Part shown: in pieces, positions 45,101-60,100 of the stretch | Layout of the letters: each line of letters begins with the position of its first letter | Numbering within the stretch: position 1 is the first letter of the stretch | Assembly: GCA_030248215.1 (NCBI GenBank) | Contig: JASANG010002964.1 | Location: forward strand, 1 to 64,000 | Direction of reading: 5' to 3' | Origin: Enoplolaimus lenunculus | Taxonomy: Eukaryota; Nematoda; Enoplea; Enoplida; Thoracostomopsidae | Length of the DNA stretch: 64,000 bases | The notes under the pieces: model-generated | Database searches by the model: none | The model's input: the letters and a program-made list of their open reading frames with translations, nothing else | What the model was told of the DNA's origin: nothing | Position numbers and translations under genes: made by a program

Positions 45101-48100
45101 CAACTTTGCAAACCAACAACATACGCGCACAAACAGCACTTTATTTGCAGGCATGGAAGTGTGGCCGTCGGTTGGATTCAAAAAATATAATACGCAGCTT
45201 AGAAGCACAAGATGCAATGCTTATCGATATGCGTCAAAAAGTGTCTTCAATATTCGAAGAAATTGAAACGTTCAGCGTAATCAGCAGTGTTGATTTTTGT
45301 CTCACTGAATCTTCGGGTTTGCCTATAATCATAAATTCATCGCCGCAGACACGAACCAATATGGTAGCTAGTTTACCGCCAACCGAAAGCAACTCAGACA
45401 CGGAAACGACACGGTCAGGTAAGTAAATATTGATGTTGTAATGACAACATGTGCTGGTTTTCGAGAGAAAGAATACTGGGCAAAGCTAATTTGGTACTGT
45501 GTTAGTAAAAGTTTCTGCTGTATTGGCTTTATAGGTAATTGTTTGGATGAACTGATATAACTTGTTTTAAGCCAAGAAACGGTTGGGTTCGGGTAAATTT
45601 AAAACAGAAGTACAGTTGTTAATTACAAAGTTGAATTTATTGTAATGAAAACTTAAAACAATATTGGTTGTATTCGTTTTGTTTACGCAAAAATTTAGAC
45701 CGTTAAAATAATTTCGATTTAGGATAAGATCGGTATTGTTATAAAGAGAAAGAATTATTTGAGTTAATTTCAGTTTTTACAAGACGTACTAGCCGAAATT
45801 CAACAGGCAGTGAAAATGTGCAGCAACAACAACATCAGAAACAGCCAATATTTTTTGTTGATTCGTCCACGGTGTTGTTTGAAAACCAACCAACAGAGAT
45901 GACCGAGGGTAGTAGTACAAGTAGAAACGTGCCCTGTAGCGATGTTATTCCACTGGCAGCATTGTTGGCAGAGGTGACACTGGATGAAGCTTGTATCGAA
46001 AGACAATGGATCGCACTGAAACAGGCAAGTATTACAACTGACTTGAACAAAAAAATTTTGCGGAGGCGACCTCTTATCACATTTACTTTGTTCGTAATAT
46101 ACGAATTTGAAGTATAAAGCAAGTTTTTTTATTTGTAAGTTTTTCATAATGTTGGACCCCTGCCTTTTTTATATTTGAAATCCGACGGGATGTCCTCATT
46201 CCTTTCCTGCACACACCACTCAAAATAATGCGAAACTTTACACAGTGCACGGAGTTTATTGTGATTGATATACTGTCCGTAAAGTTTTAAGCCTTATTGT
46301 CAGTTTTTGAGATTAAAAGGTTTTCATGAATAGTATTTAGCTTGGCTTTGTTTTGTTGGCCCAGCATAAAAGTAACTTATTGTGGAGTTCAACTCAGGTT
46401 TCGGTTAACTTTGGAGTTTCAGACTTCTGATTTTGAAATTGAGACCATTAACTTCAGCAATAATTTTTGTTCGGTTTTTGGCGTGAGTTTTAGGTTCATA
46501 CGTTGCTTTCGAAGTATGACCAACTTGAATCTTTGTACCCGCACACGAAAAGCATGCTTCGTGCTTTGCCGAAGAAATTTTCACCGTTAATTATTGAACG
46601 CATAAAAATACTTCAAATTTGGTACAATGTAACTCGAACATTGTGCAGCAAAATCAAACAAGTTGGACTAATGGTTGGAATGAATAAGGTTAGATTGTGT
46701 AACGTGATAATTTGACTTTGTTGGCTGCACTTAAGCCACTTAACGAGCGTACTCCACTCTCCTAATTATCTATGTTTTTGTGTAACTTGTTTCAATGAAT
46801 ATTGTACTGTGTAATTTATTTTAATTCATCTGAAGCTTGTTTTTATAAACAAAAAGGCTTCGTTTAAATAAGACAACCAGTTATTTAATTTCGCTTGGCT
46901 CTAAAAGTACAAACCCAATCGACTGAAATAATTGTCGAAATTGAAATTTGACTTGAAAGTACTTGTGGCTGTTACCTCGAATTATAACATTTTGACTGCG
47001 TCTGAATATTGTTTTGATGTGAGCATTTTAGAAAGCTATATCTGTGTGTGGTTGGCCAAATATCGATTATAGTTCTCCTCAAATCAGTCCAGCTCATACT
47101 TCTGCAGATAATAATGGCTTCGCAACGGCAGTTGGCGATTTAGAAAAGAAGTTCAGCTCACTTGGACGCCCGACAGGAAAGAAAGGTATGATTTTTATTA
47201 ATATGTAGTTACGCGTGCGAAAAGCTTGTTTGATCTCTGATTTGTCAATTTATGTTGCTGGTGAGAAGCACTTGTGGTTTTTTTGACAGTTTGCGTTGGA
47301 AGCTTAGCAGTTAAGTTAGCTAAAATGTTAGCAAGCGAACGTGGTGTCTACTAGCATTGTTGGAAAGTGTTGGCGGTCTATTTTGAACGAAAGCAGGAGA
47401 GTAGAACGCCTTGATGGGGATTTTTCATGCACAGTGCAAGGTAGGATTTTGGTGCATACGTACACTGTGTTTCAGGAAACAAAGCGAAGTCGTCGACGCG
47501 TGAAGAACATGCAGACGCAAGTTCGTCTACACAAGTCAGACATACTCGATCAGCGAGTAATTCTAGCATTGTTAATATTAGTGACTTCGACGCTCGAAAA
47601 TCATCTTTAATATTGTCCAGCTCAACTACAACCGCAACTATACCAGATGTTTACGAGTATTTCGTTGAGCGTTCTCTAAAACGGAGCAAAGGTATGGGAA
47701 TTGTGTTGTGCCGGCTGGGTAAACTTACCGGTGACGTTTTGGAACAAGTCCGTCAAATCTATCATGTCGAGGTCAAAGACCGCACCGCTTTGTTTCCTGA
47801 GCTCACTAGTGCGACTCAGACGCGAATGCGGCATGCGTCGGTGTTTGTGCAACCGACCACGCCTCTTCTGACGCATGCAGCAAAACAAACAAGCGTGCCG
47901 TCTATGCCAAGTACTCCGCTTGTTATGTCAGGTCCTAGTGAAATGCCACCGTTGTTAGCGAACAAAGCTGACAAGACTGGAAGTGAGGCAGAGAAAGAAT
48001 CATCCATATTTACGTCAACCAAGGGAGAAGAGGATGATATTGTGGTGGTAGAACATGTGTTGAGTAGTTCGTCGTTTCTTGAAACAAGGGATTCAGGAAA

Positions 48101-51100
48101 AAGGGGCCCTGGTCAGAGTCTGAGTACACAGCCGCCTGTGCAAGTCAAACGCTCAGAATCGAGTTGTTCTAGCGGAAGAAAAATGAAGCGTGGTCGAAAG
48201 GTAGACATTTTGTTTAGAAGAGTAGTGCGGTATGCGAATTGATAAGCGGGAAATTTCGAAAAAGTTTATTTTGACTTGGGCTGGAGCTATATTCGCCTTG
48301 CGGCGCCTTGCATAATTTCCAAAAATAAAATGTAAGAAAACCTGGGTGCCGGGCGGCGCCTGACACAGCTTGGCACGCATCTAAAATTTAGTCCCATTTG
48401 TATTGAGTGGTAATGAACGGACAGAAAAGTATAGCGCGTCCCTTGATGTAGAAATCAGGCTGCAAAGTGGAACTGGATTATACCGTAATCGTAATTGAAA
48501 CAGCAAACTGATACCAGAATTGTAATCGGAATCGGAACTAGAAATTTTGTAACTGTGTACGAATAATTTGTATTGACAAATATATTATGATTTAGGGTCT
48601 CTTTTGACTGGCAACAATTTTCAACAAGTTGGCATTGTCTGAAATTTTCTAGCCAGAAGCATACAATTTCTAACGCAGAAATATATATTTGTCGCCGCGA
48701 GCATACGCAAAAGATATTTGTACATAAAGTTAAAAATAACGACTCATCTGTGGTGCTTCAAAATCGTAAATGCCACCGCAGTTTATGAAAGTTTTTGTCT
48801 GTCTTACTATTTAGATAATCTTCAATCGATTTGATGAATACTTTTTAGCAAGAGTTATTGTTATAAATTACGTACTAAAACGCTTAATTGAGTTTTGTGA
48901 GTATTGTTGTGAACTGTTAGTTGGTTTTAAGATTTTGAATTCATTCGCATGTTAAGTGTGTTAACGAAGAGCGAAAACTGCAGTTGTACTCAACGCAGTG
49001 AGTAGTAACGTGTCGTTGGGCAATCGTAGTTTGAGTATAGCTATTGATTATCTACATGACAGTGCTATTCTACCACATAATCCAGCTAGCAAATTCAACA
49101 TTGCGCTCGATGCAATATTCACGAGCTTAACTAATTTATATGTACACGGCACAGATGTTACAGTAGCTTTAAGTCGACAAACTTTAAGGGCACACTAAAT
49201 ATTGAAAGTTCAAAATTTTAGTAGCAATTGAAACCGAGGTAAATTAAAATCACAACGTTAAGATTGCTCCAAGACGGTGACGTCACGTTATCATACGCAA
49301 TTTCAATTTAGGCAAGTTTTCCTTTTTTAAACTGAAACTCGCAATAATAAACGTTCTGCGAAAAGAAATTTGAAAATTCTAATGCATCTTCATTGCATAA
49401 ACCTATAATTTAAGCAACTAGCGAAAACAGATGTCCCACACGAGGGCGGTGACAAAAAGGTCGCATGAATAAATTGGTGATGTTTTGTGGTTCTATATTA
49501 AGCTAAAATCCAATCAATTACTGATAAGTTAACTCATCGAAAGCAATTTAATAGAATAATAACACAGAATTTTTATGTAAAGTATCACAATAAATGGAAT
49601 TAAATTTAAAATTTCAAAATTCCGATTTTGATTGAGTGTGCGATCGGAATCGAAATCGGAACTAGTTTTAAATTGGATTGAAAACGGAATCGAAATTCCG
49701 ATTGCATCCCGTAAAAATCTTGTGAATATAGTCTCAAAATATTTGGCTTTTTTGATTTTGTACGCATTTGGTTAATATTTCAATCAAGTAACTTGAAAAT
49801 TTTTAGCACAGATAAATACCCTTTGTTTTAGATAAACGAAAAAGTACATCGAAATACTGGCCAACTTTTGCTGTCAGTTCCGTCGCGTTTAAGTACAACG
49901 ACTGGCGAATCATCGGCAACAGATGGAGGTGGTCAGACTGCGAGAACACCATTACCAACTACACCTGAAGCAGGTGTAGAAACGCACAAATTGGTTGATC
50001 AGGTGAGCGTCAAGGATCGATCGGTACCTACTTGCAAACTGGAATCAGAACTTAATCCTGACTTACTAGTTCAGGAATATATACCATTGTTACGAAAATT
50101 TCTTTAATGCTCCGTTTTCTGAGTGAATTCACTATATGACGTGAAAAAGCCATTATGTAGTAATTTACATTGGCATCATAGGCTTGAAAAACTGACAAAC
50201 ATAATTAATCAGGCTTCAGTGTAGTAAAAACAGACATAGTAACAAAATATGTCGCAAAGTGTGGTTCTGTTTGTGATCATTAAACGGTGGAACCTAATTA
50301 ATTTATTTTAGTGGTTTAAACCGAAATCAACAGGTACTCGTCGGAACAAAGAAACTGATTTGCTGACTTACGGCGTTTCGCATCCGCAATTTGCGCAAAT
50401 GAATCTTCCTTCATTGCTGCCGTCGTATTTATTTCTGGTACGGGTTCCACTCGATTTGGTTCATCATTGGTTAAAGCTTCGCATTAAACAAGTTCCAATT
50501 GGCAGCAAAATTGATCCGTTAACTCTGCAGCAGGTAAGGAGATGATTACAATATGTATCCACTGTTATGAAATTATAGAATTTTTAGAAAAAGACTTTAC
50601 TCCGAAAGTTTTCGTACGTACGCATATTTTACTTATGACTATATAAAACTTACTTTCTTGAGAAATCTATAGGATTGCAGTTTAGTTACTCAGTAATCAG
50701 TGCTTAAAATTTCAATATTGTTTCTTTTTTATCAACGCATACAGAATTGTTTATCATATGCAAGCAAAGTTTTTCTTTAGCTGCAGCTTTTTATGTAGTT
50801 TGTACAACACAAGTTTGATTCTAGCTCAGGGTTTATTTTTTCAAAATTCGGCTTGGGTTTTTGGTAGGTTTTGAATTTCAGTGTGTTTTTTAAATAAAGT
50901 TGGTTTTTCAAATACGTTCGAAAAGACATATAATTTCGTATGAATTAGGCACTGGAACGAGTAATAACTGCTGTGCAAAGTGAAATGACGGTCTACGTAA
51001 GCTGTTGGTACTTTAACAATTGGAATAATGTTTTGGAATTTGTCGCTATATTTGTGACTGCCCATTATACCCATATTGTGGTTAGCTGGAAACATGCTGG

Positions 51101-54100
51101 TAACTTTCCGGTTGGACTAGGGCTTTGTCTTAATTGTGAAATCAATGTTTTAAAATAAGACCGTCTTCTGTATAGAGTAAATTATGCGCTGAACCACGGT
51201 TTACAAACTCCGTAGAGCAAATTGACGAGTATGAAACGTATCTTCTGCAGCACAAAATCTCCACAAGACATTAGAGCCCTCGGAATCTAACGTTAAGCTC
51301 TATAGCAAACGTAGTGATGATAACAGCCTTCCAGCACGCAACACAACAAAGGTAGCAAAAATCTTACGTATATATTTTGTGTTAGTATGAGTTCTTTTCT
51401 GTGAAAAACGCTTGTAAGTCTTTGGTGTGATTTCTGGTGGGTTTTTTAATTTCGCCGGGTGTTTTTAAAAAACGTTGGTGAAAACGCTAATTTTACCCAA
51501 AAAATTATGTTATAGCTAATTTTTTCAAGTACGTGCGTAGTTATTGATGATTTATTAATAGACATTAGTATTTTTAAATAATTATTGCTTCCATTTTGAA
51601 GGTTTCCGTTAAGCGTCGTGGAATGTTTCATAATGTTTTAGCTTATTATTGACGCTCGCGAAGTACTTGAAAGTGCAGTTGCTGTCAAGTGGTTTTATCA
51701 CGAACGGGTATTGGCTGTGATACGCGAACCGGCTATACTTGAGAAATTGTTGCATGATGATTTGCAAGATTATGAAGACGACATTTATCAGCTGTTTACG
51801 GTTGGTGGTTTAGTTTTACCGTGTTTTCGAGGGTGTTCTTGACTTTTTAGCCGATAAGTTTTACTGCAAGATTAATGGGCCACGAGAAACGTTCATTTAA
51901 CGGCCACGAAATGGTTCGTTTTCTAATTAGCGTTAGTCTGAAAAAATTCACTCAGAGTTTGCTTGTTATATAACATCTGCAAAGGCACGATTCTTTGAGT
52001 TTAACGAGTTGAAAAGGCACGATTCTATGAGTTTTTCTGGCAATTTTCTAATCTCAGAAAGTTCATATTGAATTGAAGTTACGAAATACATCGTACATAG
52101 TCAAATATTGTCATGTGAGTGCATCGTTCTAGAAATATTTGGAGTACGTGCATCAATGGATTGCGTATTATCAAGGTAATTGTGACGAGTCGAGTGTTGC
52201 CAATTCAAAAGAGCAGTGGCGGTTTGCGAAACGCGTTGCAATACACATTCGCGATGGCGAAACTGAAGCAGCGAATAAATTTTGGTGAGGACAGATTAAA
52301 AATATATAGTTGAATATATATTTGAATAAAAAATGTATATAAGCTGGAAGGGGATGTTGTAGAGTAAAGAAGCGAACACATAATGTGTGAAATTTAAACT
52401 TAAAACGGTGTCATTTTCTTCTTAGCGCTATGGCTCAAAAGTTGCTCGGAAACATTGCGGATTTTTTGGACAACGAAGCCGATATTCGCGCAAAACGTCA
52501 AATGAGTGTTTTGTCGAATCCAGATGTCGAAAATAATAACGACGGCCAGCACGAATCAACAGGAACTGATACGCAAGACTCCTCGACGCAAATTAAAGTT
52601 TCAATTGATTTTACTGTAGATCCTAATTCGTTTCAAGGCGCTGATGCAAGTTCAATCGCAGGAAATTCTACCACTGAGCCACTGGTTAGAAACTCAGCAG
52701 ACGGTCGCTATAGCACTACCGGTGAATGTAGAAGCCACCCGCACCGGTCACAAGGACGGAAACGTAAGAGTAATGGTAGCGGCAGCGTAATGGCGTCGAA
52801 TTTGCGAAGTTCTGACGAAGAAGGATATTTGACGAAAAGCGGTCAGTTTTGTATAGGGTTCGGTGGAAAAAAATCATCTACAACAGAAACAGGAAATGAA
52901 TTTTTGTCGAAACCGACAAAATGTATCGGAATTTGAAACAAGTTTGGTTGCCGTAGTATTGCATCAAATTATAGGACTGCTTAAAAATGTTGTTACGTTC
53001 AGTACGTTCGTTTTTGTTTAGATAACTTTGATATCATCTCTTACGGAAACAAGTCAAACTTTGGCTGCAAAATTAAAAGTATTGAGAATAAGTTTTTTTA
53101 GTTTTAAGTGACAATAATTTATAGTTTTTGTTCTGGAAATCGTGTCGCTATCAAATATTGGATCTAAATTATTTCTGAACCCTGTTCCAATGCAGCCAAG
53201 TCTTGCGGAAAATACCGTTGGCTAATAGATACTTTGTCGTATTTTAAAGCTAACATAATAGCAGTGGCATTTTACGTAGCACAGGTTTTGGCATGAAACA
53301 ACATCTTTATTGCGATTTGTTCCAGACCGCGATGATACCAACGGGGCTACATTTGAAACTGACTGTGGTAATCAGCAACATGACAGTGAAGGCAGCTCCC
53401 GGGATGAGTCAAGTTCAAATTCTGGATCTACGGAAGATTTAGATAGTGACGACGAAGAGGATGACGATGACGACGATGATGATGATGATGATGCATTTGG
53501 AGGTTTATTCAATGAGTAAGTTTACACATTTTCAACCCTGAGTAGTTGATTGCAGCGTGGATGAAGTTGGTAAACCGTTTCCTGTTATGCAGTGTTAATT
53601 TTTGGACTTAGAAGGGCGTAAAGTGAAATTTGTTGTACCACTGCAAAAATTTCGCAACTATTTGTGTGGGGCGTAAAATTATATACCTAAAAAGACTTAG
53701 TTTGTCAACAATGGTTTAAATTGATTTTTGGTTTGCGAAGAATAAAAGTTGCGTAAACATGAAAGAACTTTTCGTGAAAACTTAATCTGGAAATACCGAA
53801 ATGGTACCCTTTAGGCCGCACCCAAAAGAACAGTATTGTCTTCCACGAACACTGAGACATCTGATTGTCGAAGCACAAGGACGTTGCCTGCGAGCGTTAA
53901 CATTTGCAAAAGTTTTGCGAACTGATTTGGAAATTACAACAAGTTATATTGTGAAACCTGGAGTTACGGAAGATATGATTTTGAAACAATTGTACGATAA
54001 AAATCATTGTATGGTAAGTTGTACCTTATTATTCTGTTTACGTTAAATCATTTTTCATTAGACGCCATGATAAATCAAGGACTGAAGTTTAAGCAAACTA

Positions 54101-57100
54101 TGTGCTATAGTGTGTAAATAAAAGAAATAGATCGATATGACGCTATTTCCCAAGCTTCTCTTTCTGCATACAGAGCTGGTTTTTGGTTAGTAACTTGTAT
54201 TTCAGATTAATTTAACCACAGGTACAAAGCAAACTAAATGATGTCATCGCGTATTGTTTCGTTTCGTATAGAAAAAATTCGTTTGAAGCCTAGCATATAA
54301 TTTTATGTTATTGTATTTTGGTATAAGTTTGAAGTTTAATATCTCAATTAGTTTTTAAGATTGATCCTGATACAGAACGCTCGTTAAATATAGATTTTTT
54401 GATATTCGTACCGAGTGAAATTGCAAATGATGACGCCTACGTACATTTATTGTTAAACGTTACGTGTGGACGCAGTATTGAAGAATCACCACAATGTCGT
54501 GGAAAACGAGGGTGAATTTGAAATTTAAAATGAAATCGTGTTTGATTTATATTATTTATATAGTCGGTCGCTGCTTGTAGTACTATGGAATCATTTATAG
54601 CGGTTTCGGCCAAATTATGTACTTTGGAAATTGAGAAACCAATGCGTAACTATAACGTTGAATGTTGGCTTGTTTGCATTGTTTTGATGGTTTAACTATA
54701 ACGTTGAATGTTGGCTTGTTTGCATTGTTTTGATGGTTTATCTATTTTATATTGCAGGAGCTGCTTGAATGTTTCACTAATCTGGTTTGATATTGACACT
54801 GGCACTATTTGTTGAATTGTTGAGTGGACAACACAGACATGACTCGTTATTTGTTTTTGATATTTTTACTTTTGTTGCAGGCATCTGTTGCTGTACAAAT
54901 GCGATAATCGCGAGGCAGCGATGACAAAATGGCTTGGTCCAATAAAAAAGGTGGCACCTGACTCTGACACATTCATTGCATTGACGCACATCCAGGTTTG
55001 TGACACTGCATGGGTAGTTGTCGATGGTGTCAGGCAAAAACGCACGGTAATTTATTTTATTTTATGTTTTATGTGTTCTAATTTTTATTGTGCATTTACT
55101 GTATTTTATGCTATTACTTTTCTAACGCTAAACGTTTAGAGTATGTGTAGTTAGTCTGCATTTGTAATATTTTAGTTTACGCAAACTACTGTAGTTTTTC
55201 AATGTTGGCTACAAAATTGGACCTCAGCCATACAAGATAAACATAAGTACAGTGTATGTGCAGGGTGCGACCGGATGTCCGGCTCCGGTTTACTATCCGG
55301 CAAAAAATCCGCATCCGGTATAAACCTACCGGATACCGGATTTCGGGGATGATTTCGTAAATCAAATTATTGCAAATTATGTTGTGAGATGTTATGTTTT
55401 CAGTTCCATTACATGTAAGCATACAGTAGTCCAGCAGAACCGATAAGGTATTCGAGCCAGAGTTTTTTGTGCATTTACGGTGCATTTGCACTCCTTTGCT
55501 TGAAAATGCGCACAGATTTTTGAAAACGCACATCGAAATGCACAGTAACTTACGCTGAAGCCGAAAATCAGTTATCAGGAAATAAATATACCAAATAACT
55601 AATCAGGAAATAAATATATCAAATGAGTATAGAAAACGTTCCAGCTCACTATCAAGTGTAAAAACTGTTGACAATTTGTTCAGTGCTCTGTTCATTGTGT
55701 GAAATCAAATACGTACGTTAATTTAAGTGCTTAACATTTTGTATGTGTGTTGTGACCTAAGAACTAGAAACCTGTCATTCAAAGTCGTTATATATAAAAA
55801 CAAAAAATGTTCAAGTGAATTCCTAAATGCGCAGTTCAGTTTGAACATGCACATATGTTTGCACACGTCGTACATTTGAAAAAACCCTGATTCGAGAATA
55901 CTTTGATTGTCCGAACATGGTTTGGTTAGTAACGTAGCGATTAGGGTGGGAATTTGCAAGATATACAGTATTTTGCCGTGATATTTCGGTCTGTTTTCTT
56001 TATATAAACGCAATATTCCGTTTACTAAAGATAAATTAACATTTACTGACGCATTAACGTGCTAAAAATTGATTTATTTAAAAAACACTATCCGGTTAAC
56101 ATCCGGTTCCGGTAAAAAACCAATATCCTGATCCGGTATCCGGTTTTTCGCGATCCGGTCGCACGTTGAATATATTTAATACGATACATTTATTCTTGGA
56201 ATGATATAATGGTTCGGTGTCCAGGTCAATTCCATTTCTTGCGATGGACATGAACTTTTCGTTTTAGCAATTTATAAAATTTCGTTTTGCGAACATGTGG
56301 GTACAAAATAACTATTGATATACTATGAAAATGCAGTCAGGTGCAGAATTAAATGCGCAGTAATAGCAATTGCGTCTAGGTCGCGGTTTTGTGGTTGCGT
56401 CTGCGTTTTGTTTGAAAGCAAGCAGTGACGTAATTACGATAGTGTTTCCATCCGAACTTGTAACAGCGTTTACAAACGGTTGAAAATTTAACACAACGCG
56501 ATCGCGGTTATGATATTAACTGTTAGCAGTTGAAATAGCACTTGCCAGTGATTGCGTCCAAGAGGCAAGCAATGGCTATCAGAACCACTGTTTGGAACGC
56601 GACCGCGATTGCACTTAATTCTGTCCGTGACTGTAGTACAACTTTCATTTTAAAATTTCGTGGATGATACTAATCCATGTGAATCTGCTATGGTACCTTA
56701 TTATCGTTTTTCAAGCATGGCAGTCAACAATCATTGATCAAATTAATTCATTGTTTAATCGCAATACTTTTGAAATCCGTAATGCTAGTAGTATCGTCCA
56801 TAGTGCGCGTAGCTCGAGCAACAGTGCGAGGCTCCGCGTTAAGTCTTCCGTATGTAGCTAGGAATTTCAAGTGTTTGTAGTGGCGCTTCCTTCTAAAAGT
56901 TAGATTTTTAATGAGGTAGCATCACATACATACCAGGCTTGGTTGCTTTTGCGTTTGCAGCTTTGGTTTTTTTGCTGTTGTTGGCTTGTTGTCTTCTAAT
57001 GAACTATTCTTCCACATCAGCTTCATGTCACCAAAAAGTTGCATAATGTTGTTTCTTGGAAATATTTATCTGTTATCCTTTTAGCCTCTATTTGTAGCTG

Positions 57101-60100
57101 AGTGTAGCGTTGTAGTCTTCTTCACGTTAACATTAGAATTTTATTTTTCGCGCTTATAGTTCTGTTCTCTATGGAATAATAATGATATTGTAATCAGCTT
57201 TATAGGTTGTGTAGCATGTAGACCTTTAGTTTCGCAGTGTGACTTTGTTTTGCTCGGTAGAGATAAGATGGTTGATATATCGTAACTGGTACAGCGTTTT
57301 CCTAACAGGGTTCTCTGTTGAGCATCGGTGACAGATGTATAATATGTTCATATGTCAACACAGCTTTTATGAGCAGGTTGTTTATCGTCGACAGACCTAC
57401 ACTTTTCTTTCTGCTTAGTGACGAACTGGAATCCAGAACTAAAACTCGTAGTTTGTTGCGATCAAAGAAGTCAAAAAACGGGTAGTTGTATAACAACCAG
57501 GCAAATACTGAAATTGTTCGACATTTTATTATGAACGTATTTTATGTTTTAGATTTCAAACCTACAAATGGCAGTTGTTCACTCGAAAGATTTAAAAGAC
57601 GAACATCACGAACTTCAAAAATCGCTGAGCTGTGAATTTATAGTCAAAGTGGATCAACAATGCTCATGTCATGGTGTTATAGCAAAAAGTATGCTTGAAA
57701 TGAAGGTAAGTTGTTACTGTATATTGCTTTCTATCCCGTATGTTTTGGATTTAAATTTTTAGTTTGCTTTGTTCAGCTTTTGAGCGTAATTCGCATTATA
57801 CACAGAATCCTGTTTGTTCCTCTGATAGTCATTTCTTGGCAGCATAATTTGCTGCTTTTTATAATATGCAGTCTTATTGGTCTTATTATGTGTTGCTTCT
57901 CATCATTTTTGAAAACATGTTTTAAGTTGAACGCATTGAAGATACGCCAGAAAATAGTCGATTGGGTGTCCGATGTGCAACGAGAACTATTCTTTGATCC
58001 AGATTCGTTTCCAGATGACAATTTCCGAAATGTGTGCTTCCACACGGTTATTCAAGCGTATAATTTTGCGTTTGAAGTATGTTTGTGTTGGTTTACATTC
58101 ATGCTTTCACTGAATATTTTTCATTATCAAACCTATATACTGAAACAGCCTTTGTATTGCATCTAATGTGGAATTACATTGTCAATGTTTCATGGCCAGT
58201 GCTCCGTTTTAATTACTTCAGTACCATCGGTTGTTGATCCCGTTGATCTGTGGTAATTTGCGAAACGACTTAGCACAGGGCCTGAGAGAGTTCGCTCATA
58301 TGTGGATGGACTATGTGCTCAGACATGCTGAAAAGGGCAAAGGAACTCGTCCTACGTAAGTTCGCAATAGTTTTCACGCTGTGAAAATTCGATTAGAGTA
58401 TGTACTTCGTTCTGTTTTGAGACGAGATAATTGTACTACGCAAATAAGATCTTTGTCTGTCTATTCCAGCCTGAATTTGAAACGTTAACTGTAAGATTTT
58501 AGAGTATTTGAAGCGTAATTGTGTGAAATGTGTAAATGTTCACAATGTAAATCGTTTTGATGTTACAATTTTGAATTTGGTTTCAGGTGGGCGTTCCATG
58601 GTTTAAAATTTCTGGAGTGCACTAGCGATCCGCAGTTCTCTCGTTATTATTCTGATGCCGAGTTCAAGGTCAGTGCCTATGTTGCTGCTAATTTTACATA
58701 GTATTAAATATTATAATATTTTCGTTGATATTATACATTCAGTAGACAGCTGGGTGCAACCGGAATTACATTTTATCGGAACCGGAATTTGAAAATATTA
58801 GCGGAAGCGGAACCGGAAAGTTAAAAAATTCATACCACCGAAAAATTCATTTTATTTTTCTTTTTGCTATATTATTGGCGAAATAACCTTAGTTGAAGAT
58901 AGGTATTTACTTAATCTGCGAAACCAACCTTCCATGGTTTATTTTCGGCGATTGTCAAGGTTTAAAAATGAAATTTTTAATTTTCACTGATCAAAATTTG
59001 ATCTTCCTCTTATTCTTCGGCCTCAGTCCCGTTTATTAGCGGAGTCGGCTCTTTTGGAACAGATCCTCCATTTGTCGCGGTCGAAGGCTTGGTCAGGGTG
59101 AAGACGTGAAGCTTGGAGGTCGGCGTGCAGCGTGTCGAACAATCGCTGCTTTGGTCGGCCTTTTGGACGCTTTCCGTCAATGTCAATGATGATGCCGATT
59201 TTTGCGAGGGAGTCGTCATTTGCGCGCAACGCGTTGCCGTACCACCGAAGGCAGGCTTCTTGCATTTTGTCCGTGATTGGTACTACGCTATACCGGCATC
59301 GAATGTCGTCGTTGCGAACATGGTCAATGCGGGTGATTCCGCTGATCCATCGCAGCATTTTCGACTCCATGACAACAAGGTGGCGTTCGGCAGTCTTCGT
59401 GATCGGCCAGCGATCGGCTCCGTATAGAGCGACAAGACGTATGCTGGCTCTATAAATCTGTGGTTTCAGGCGGTCCTTCATCCGCTGGGCGCAGAGAACG
59501 CCGATCGTCTTTCGCCATTTCGCCCATGGAGCATTAATTCGCGCAGTAACCTAGTTTCGCAGGTCGCCATCTGCAGAGAGCATCGTGCCATTGATGCTGA
59601 TCGTTGGCGTTTTCTTTCGAGTACGTCGTCAAGTATTCAGTGTTTTCCAGGTTCAGCCGCAGGCCGTTTTATGCGAAGCTGTCATTCAAGACCTGGACGA
59701 GTTTCTCGAGGTCGCTCTTGTGCGCAGAGGCCAGGAAGACGTAGTCGGCAATACAGCAGTGTGTAGGATGCTGGGCGCTAAATGTCGCGAGTGATATTGT
59801 CCGTGACAAGAACGAACAAAACCGTGAAAAAGCGCTTCCTTTGTGGACGCCAGCGAAGGCACTGCGTGGCTTTGACGTTTCTCCTGTACTTTGGTCTCGA
59901 CTCCTAAGGTTATGATAGAGCAGCTAGACACATCGGACTAGTTCCTCAGACACTTGGTACTGGCGGAGCGCGTACCAAATTAGTTCATGTGGCACGCGGT
60001 CGAAGGCCTTCTCAAGGTCGAAAAATGCGGACCGCGTCTTTTGACGAATCATCCACGCCACCTTTCCGATGCAGCCCGCTTGCTGATGATCATCTTGCCA

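Noticed and set aside
50973-51158. Possible extra exon with CWYFNNWNN
   Set aside because: The flanking exons already join at a conserved boundary in the same phase, so there is no room for it.
57711-58166. 151-codon plus-strand frame
   Set aside because: It overlaps the end of one true exon and all of another, but in a different frame from the conserved MEKK4-like reading.
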